Below, in pieces: positions 7,308-8,647 of a stretch of 8,647 nucleotides of DNA. Both the position numbers and the translations under genes were made by a program. Under the pieces are notes generated by a model, which did not search any database, was not told where the DNA came from, and saw nothing but the letters and a program-made list of their open reading frames with translations. How positions within the stretch are numbered: position 1 is the first letter of the stretch; each line of letters begins with the position of its first letter. The stretch covers positions 1 through 8,647 of the forward strand of contig JBKQVT010000157.1 of NCBI GenBank assembly GCA_052139835.1. Reading direction: 5' to 3'. This DNA comes from JBKQVT01 sp052139835 (GTDB lineage: Bacteria; Planctomycetota; Planctomycetia; Pirellulales; Thermoguttaceae).

Positions 7308-7706
7308 ATGGACTGCACCTTCCGAGAGCTTGGGCGAGCCAACGGCATCGGCCTGCATCGCTGCACCGTCTGCGGCTACCAGCGATCATCGCCCTATGAA
7401 TCCTGCCGGCTGCACCATCCCTGCCGGGGCACGCCCGCAGAGCACGCGCGCAAGCGGGCGGCCATGCTGCAAGGAGAGCTGCTTCCGAGCACCAGCCATC
7501 TTACGGCGGCGGAATACGTCCGCCTGTCGGTTCGCCGGCGTTGGGCGACGTATCCCGAGGGAGAGGTCCGGCCGCTGGCGGAGATCGAGGGCCGGATCGC
7601 GCGCGAGGAAGCGGCGGGCAGTTTGCCGACCGGTTGCCCGAGCAAGTTGGACGGCTACGTGGCTGCCCTGCTTCGTCCGATCCCTACTCCCGTAGCTCGG
7701 CCGTGA
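7308..7706 (+). CDS. Small Cys/His-cluster (zinc-knuckle-like) protein
   Basis: A 132-residue protein starting 8 bp after the stop of the repeat-protein gene, so very likely in the same transcript. Its N-terminal 40 residues hold the pattern C19-x2-C22-x10-C33-x2-H36-x2-C39 (CTVCGYQ and CRLHHPC), with another Cys at position 3. This spacing is typical of a zinc-binding knuckle. The rest is charged and helix-rich (about 45-105), with Arg-rich patches and a late Cys in PTGCPSKL. No catalytic motif is visible. Short proteins with this type of knuckle are ones I recall downstream of tail-like genes in planctomycetes, unverified. Possible roles are assembly factor, nucleic-acid binder or small structural protein. 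No Shine-Dalgarno sequence precedes the ATG. Zinc binding is inferred from spacing only. Confidence 0.8.
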   Translation: MDCTFRELGRANGIGLHRCTVCGYQRSSPYESCRLHHPCRGTPAEHARKRAAMLQGELLPSTSHLTAAEYVRLSVRRRWATYPEGEVRPLAEIEGRIAREEAAGSLPTGCPSKLDGYVAALLRPIPTPVARP

Positions 7707-7833
7707 TGCGAACATTGCGGACCTTGACGAACACCACCGGCTCATCGATCGAGTTGCGACGGATGCCGGCCCATCGCCGAAACAACAGGGAGCAAGAAAA
7801 GCTGGGCGGCCACGAATGAAACACGGATCGAAG
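7707..7833. other. Spacer without a secure gene; weak short frames on both strands
   Basis: No convincing gene fills this gap. On the plus strand a 37-codon frame (7706-7819) begins in a TGATG overlap with the previous stop and encodes an Arg-rich peptide. The reading frame of the downstream peptidase is also open back to 7728 without an ATG. On the minus strand a frame open from 7865 to a stop at 7684 encodes a protein-like end (SIDEPVVFVKVRNVRITAEL) but has no ATG. These could be remnants of a lost gene or chance open frames in GC-rich DNA. Confidence 0.3.
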
Positions 7834-7862
7834 TTGTTGCTGTCCCAGCGCCGGACTATAAG
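7834..7862 (+). promoter_or_regulatory. Candidate sigma-70-type promoter for the peptidase gene
   Basis: TTGTTG (7834-7839) and TATAAG (7857-7862) are separated by exactly 17 bp. TATAAG differs from the consensus -10 at one base. A start 6-7 nt downstream of it would fall on or next to the ATG at 7869, giving a leaderless mRNA, consistent with the absence of a Shine-Dalgarno sequence. The -35 match is only partial and planctomycete promoter preferences are poorly defined, so this is a prediction. Confidence 0.4.
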
Positions 7863-7868
7863 CCCGTC

Positions 7869-8393
7869 ATGCCCGTGATTCTGCCCTACCCCGAGACCCG
7901 CCAGGTCTTCTGCTACGACTGCGGAGCCAACGCCCTGGCGTCGATGCTGGTCTACGCCGGCGTCGAGGAAAGGGAGGACCGCATTGCGATTCTCGCGCGG
8001 ACTAGCGAGGATGGCACCGACACGCGAGGATACCTCGGCGTGTTGGATTACTACGGCCTGCCCTACCGTGCCGGCGGGGGAATGACGCCTGGCGAGCTGC
8101 GGTTCGCCGTGGACCGCGGTTGGCCCACGGCCCTCACGCTGCAAGCGTATCGCTGCAGCAGCCGGCCATACCGCGACCTCTGGGACGATGGCCACTGGGT
8201 GGTGGCCATCGGCTACGACCGCCGGCGGATCCTCTTCGAGGACCCGTCCAGCTATCACCGGACCTGGTTGGCCGACGGCGAGCTGTTGGAGCGCTGGCAC
8301 GACGTCGACGCCGGCCGGCAAATCTTCCATTGGGGCTGCACGCTGCGGGTGCGAGGCGTCTATCGGCCGAAAGCGATCGGTCACATGGATTGA
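7869..8393 (+). CDS. Stand-alone C39/papain-like cysteine peptidase
   Basis: A 174-residue protein with the layout of the C39-like papain-fold cysteine peptidases. Residues 12-23 (QVFCYDCGANAL) match the Q-x5-C-G-A active-site start, with Q12 as likely oxyanion residue and C18 as nucleophile. GHWVVAIGYD supplies H109, and the following ILFEDPSS supplies D125 as the third catalytic residue. C39 domains are best known at the N-terminus of peptide exporters, where they cut after a double glycine; here there is no membrane segment, signal peptide or ATPase, so this is a free soluble enzyme. In lambda-like tails a peptidase gene also lies downstream of the tape measure, so a tail-tip or processing role is possible. 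The start at 7869 is the first ATG, 6 nt after a TATAAG box; in-frame sequence back to 7728 lacks an ATG. Peptidoglycan or protein substrates are both possible. Confidence 0.85.
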   Translation: MPVILPYPETRQVFCYDCGANALASMLVYAGVEEREDRIAILARTSEDGTDTRGYLGVLDYYGLPYRAGGGMTPGELRFAVDRGWPTALTLQAYRCSSRPYRDLWDDGHWVVAIGYDRRRILFEDPSSYHRTWLADGELLERWHDVDAGRQIFHWGCTLRVRGVYRPKAIGHMD

Positions 8394-8429
8394 GACCGGC
8401 ATTTCCCAGGAAATCCTCGGTCCGGTTTT
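8394..8429 (+). terminator. Probable intrinsic terminator between convergent genes
   Basis: Immediately after the peptidase stop, GACCG (8394-8398) pairs with CGGTC (8418-8422), and inside it ATTTCC (8401-8406) pairs with GGAAAT (8409-8414), with small internal mismatches. CGG and then TTTT (8426-8429) follow on the plus strand. The short inner loop and the 3-nt gap before the T-run make it imperfect. On the minus strand no T-run follows the hairpin, so it probably serves the peptidase transcript. Confidence 0.5.
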
Positions 8430-8434
8430 AGCTT

Positions 8435-8647
8435 TCAGCGTCCAGCGGGCCGGCCTCGTTTTCGCGGCCGGGCCGCTGCCCATGCCTCGACGTCCGCCCG
8501 CTCGACGACCTGCCAGCGGCCGGCGACCAGGCGTGAAGAGACATCGCCGAGCCGCACCGCATCCCGCAGGGTCTGCTCCGGGACGCCGACGGCCTCGGCC
8601 GCCGCAGGAATGGTCAGCGCTTCGGAGGCTGCTTTTCTTCTTGCCAT
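8435..8647 (-). CDS. Helix-turn-helix protein with AT-hook-like tail
   Basis: Seventy residues are visible, from an ATG at the very edge of the window to a TGA at 8435-8437; an upstream start outside the window cannot be excluded. Residues about 11-36 (LTIPAAAEAVGVPEQTLRDA, then VRLGDV) form a helix-turn-helix of the MerR/excisionase-like winged type. GRWQVVERADVEAW (43-56) matches the wing and the 'V-x-R-x-D-V-x-AW' end typical of excisionase or AlpA-like DNA-binding proteins. The tail RPRKRGRPAGR contains the RGRP core of an AT-hook, a second possible minor-groove contact. It converges on the peptidase gene across 41 bp. Such small proteins act as repressors, phage regulators or excision factors; which applies here cannot be told. 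Confidence 0.8.
   Translation of the reverse strand: MARRKAASEALTIPAAAEAVGVPEQTLRDAVRLGDVSSRLVAGRWQVVERADVEAWAAARPRKRGRPAGR

Noticed and set aside
7386..8483. 365-aa minus-strand open frame
   Set aside because: It runs opposite the zinc-knuckle gene and the peptidase, both of which have clear motifs, and also overlaps the minus-strand helix-turn-helix gene in another frame.

Overview
This is a gene-dense, very GC-rich bacterial window. It most resembles a Planctomycetota genome: the proteins read like families I recall from hypothetical planctomycete proteins, and the spacers are built from short degenerate tandem repeats. The taxonomic call is inference and no marker gene is present. The content looks phage-derived, as a tail-like module that is either part of a prophage or a domesticated remnant. 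No capsid, terminase, portal or integrase gene lies in the window, so the window alone cannot show that a virion is made.

From left to right: (1) 1-127, a spacer with a 36-bp-arm inverted repeat of a purine octamer, then degenerate heptamers ending 2 nt before a start codon. (2) 128-2674, an 848-aa protein that looks like a phage tail tape-measure protein. (3) 2675-2780, a second spacer that is an inverted repeat of a 9-nt unit. (4) 2781-3668 and 3672-4469, two proteins of unknown function in the place where distal-tail or baseplate genes usually follow the tape measure. (5) 4470-4524, a spacer of four CCACTAA-type heptamers, again ending 2 nt before the start codon. (6) 4525-7299, a 924-aa Cys-containing protein with twelve copies of a Gly-rich GSGYTSAP repeat, possibly a fibre or tip protein. 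(7) 7308-7706, a small protein with a Cys/His cluster typical of zinc binding. (8) 7707-7868, a spacer with a plausible sigma-70-type promoter placed to give a leaderless transcript. (9) 7869-8393, a stand-alone C39/papain-like cysteine peptidase. (10) A hairpin with a T-run. (11) 8435-8647 on the minus strand, a small helix-turn-helix protein with an AT-hook-like tail, facing the cassette.

The genes at 128-7706 all run in one direction with small gaps and probably form one operon. The peptidase may have its own promoter. A working model is that the tape measure, the two unknown proteins and the repeat protein build a tail-like structure, that the peptidase processes a component or acts at the tail tip, and that the converging helix-turn-helix protein is a regulator or excisionase-type factor. 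This model is inference from order and sequence style. The most unusual material is the set of repeat-built leaders in front of three start codons and the modular repeat protein.
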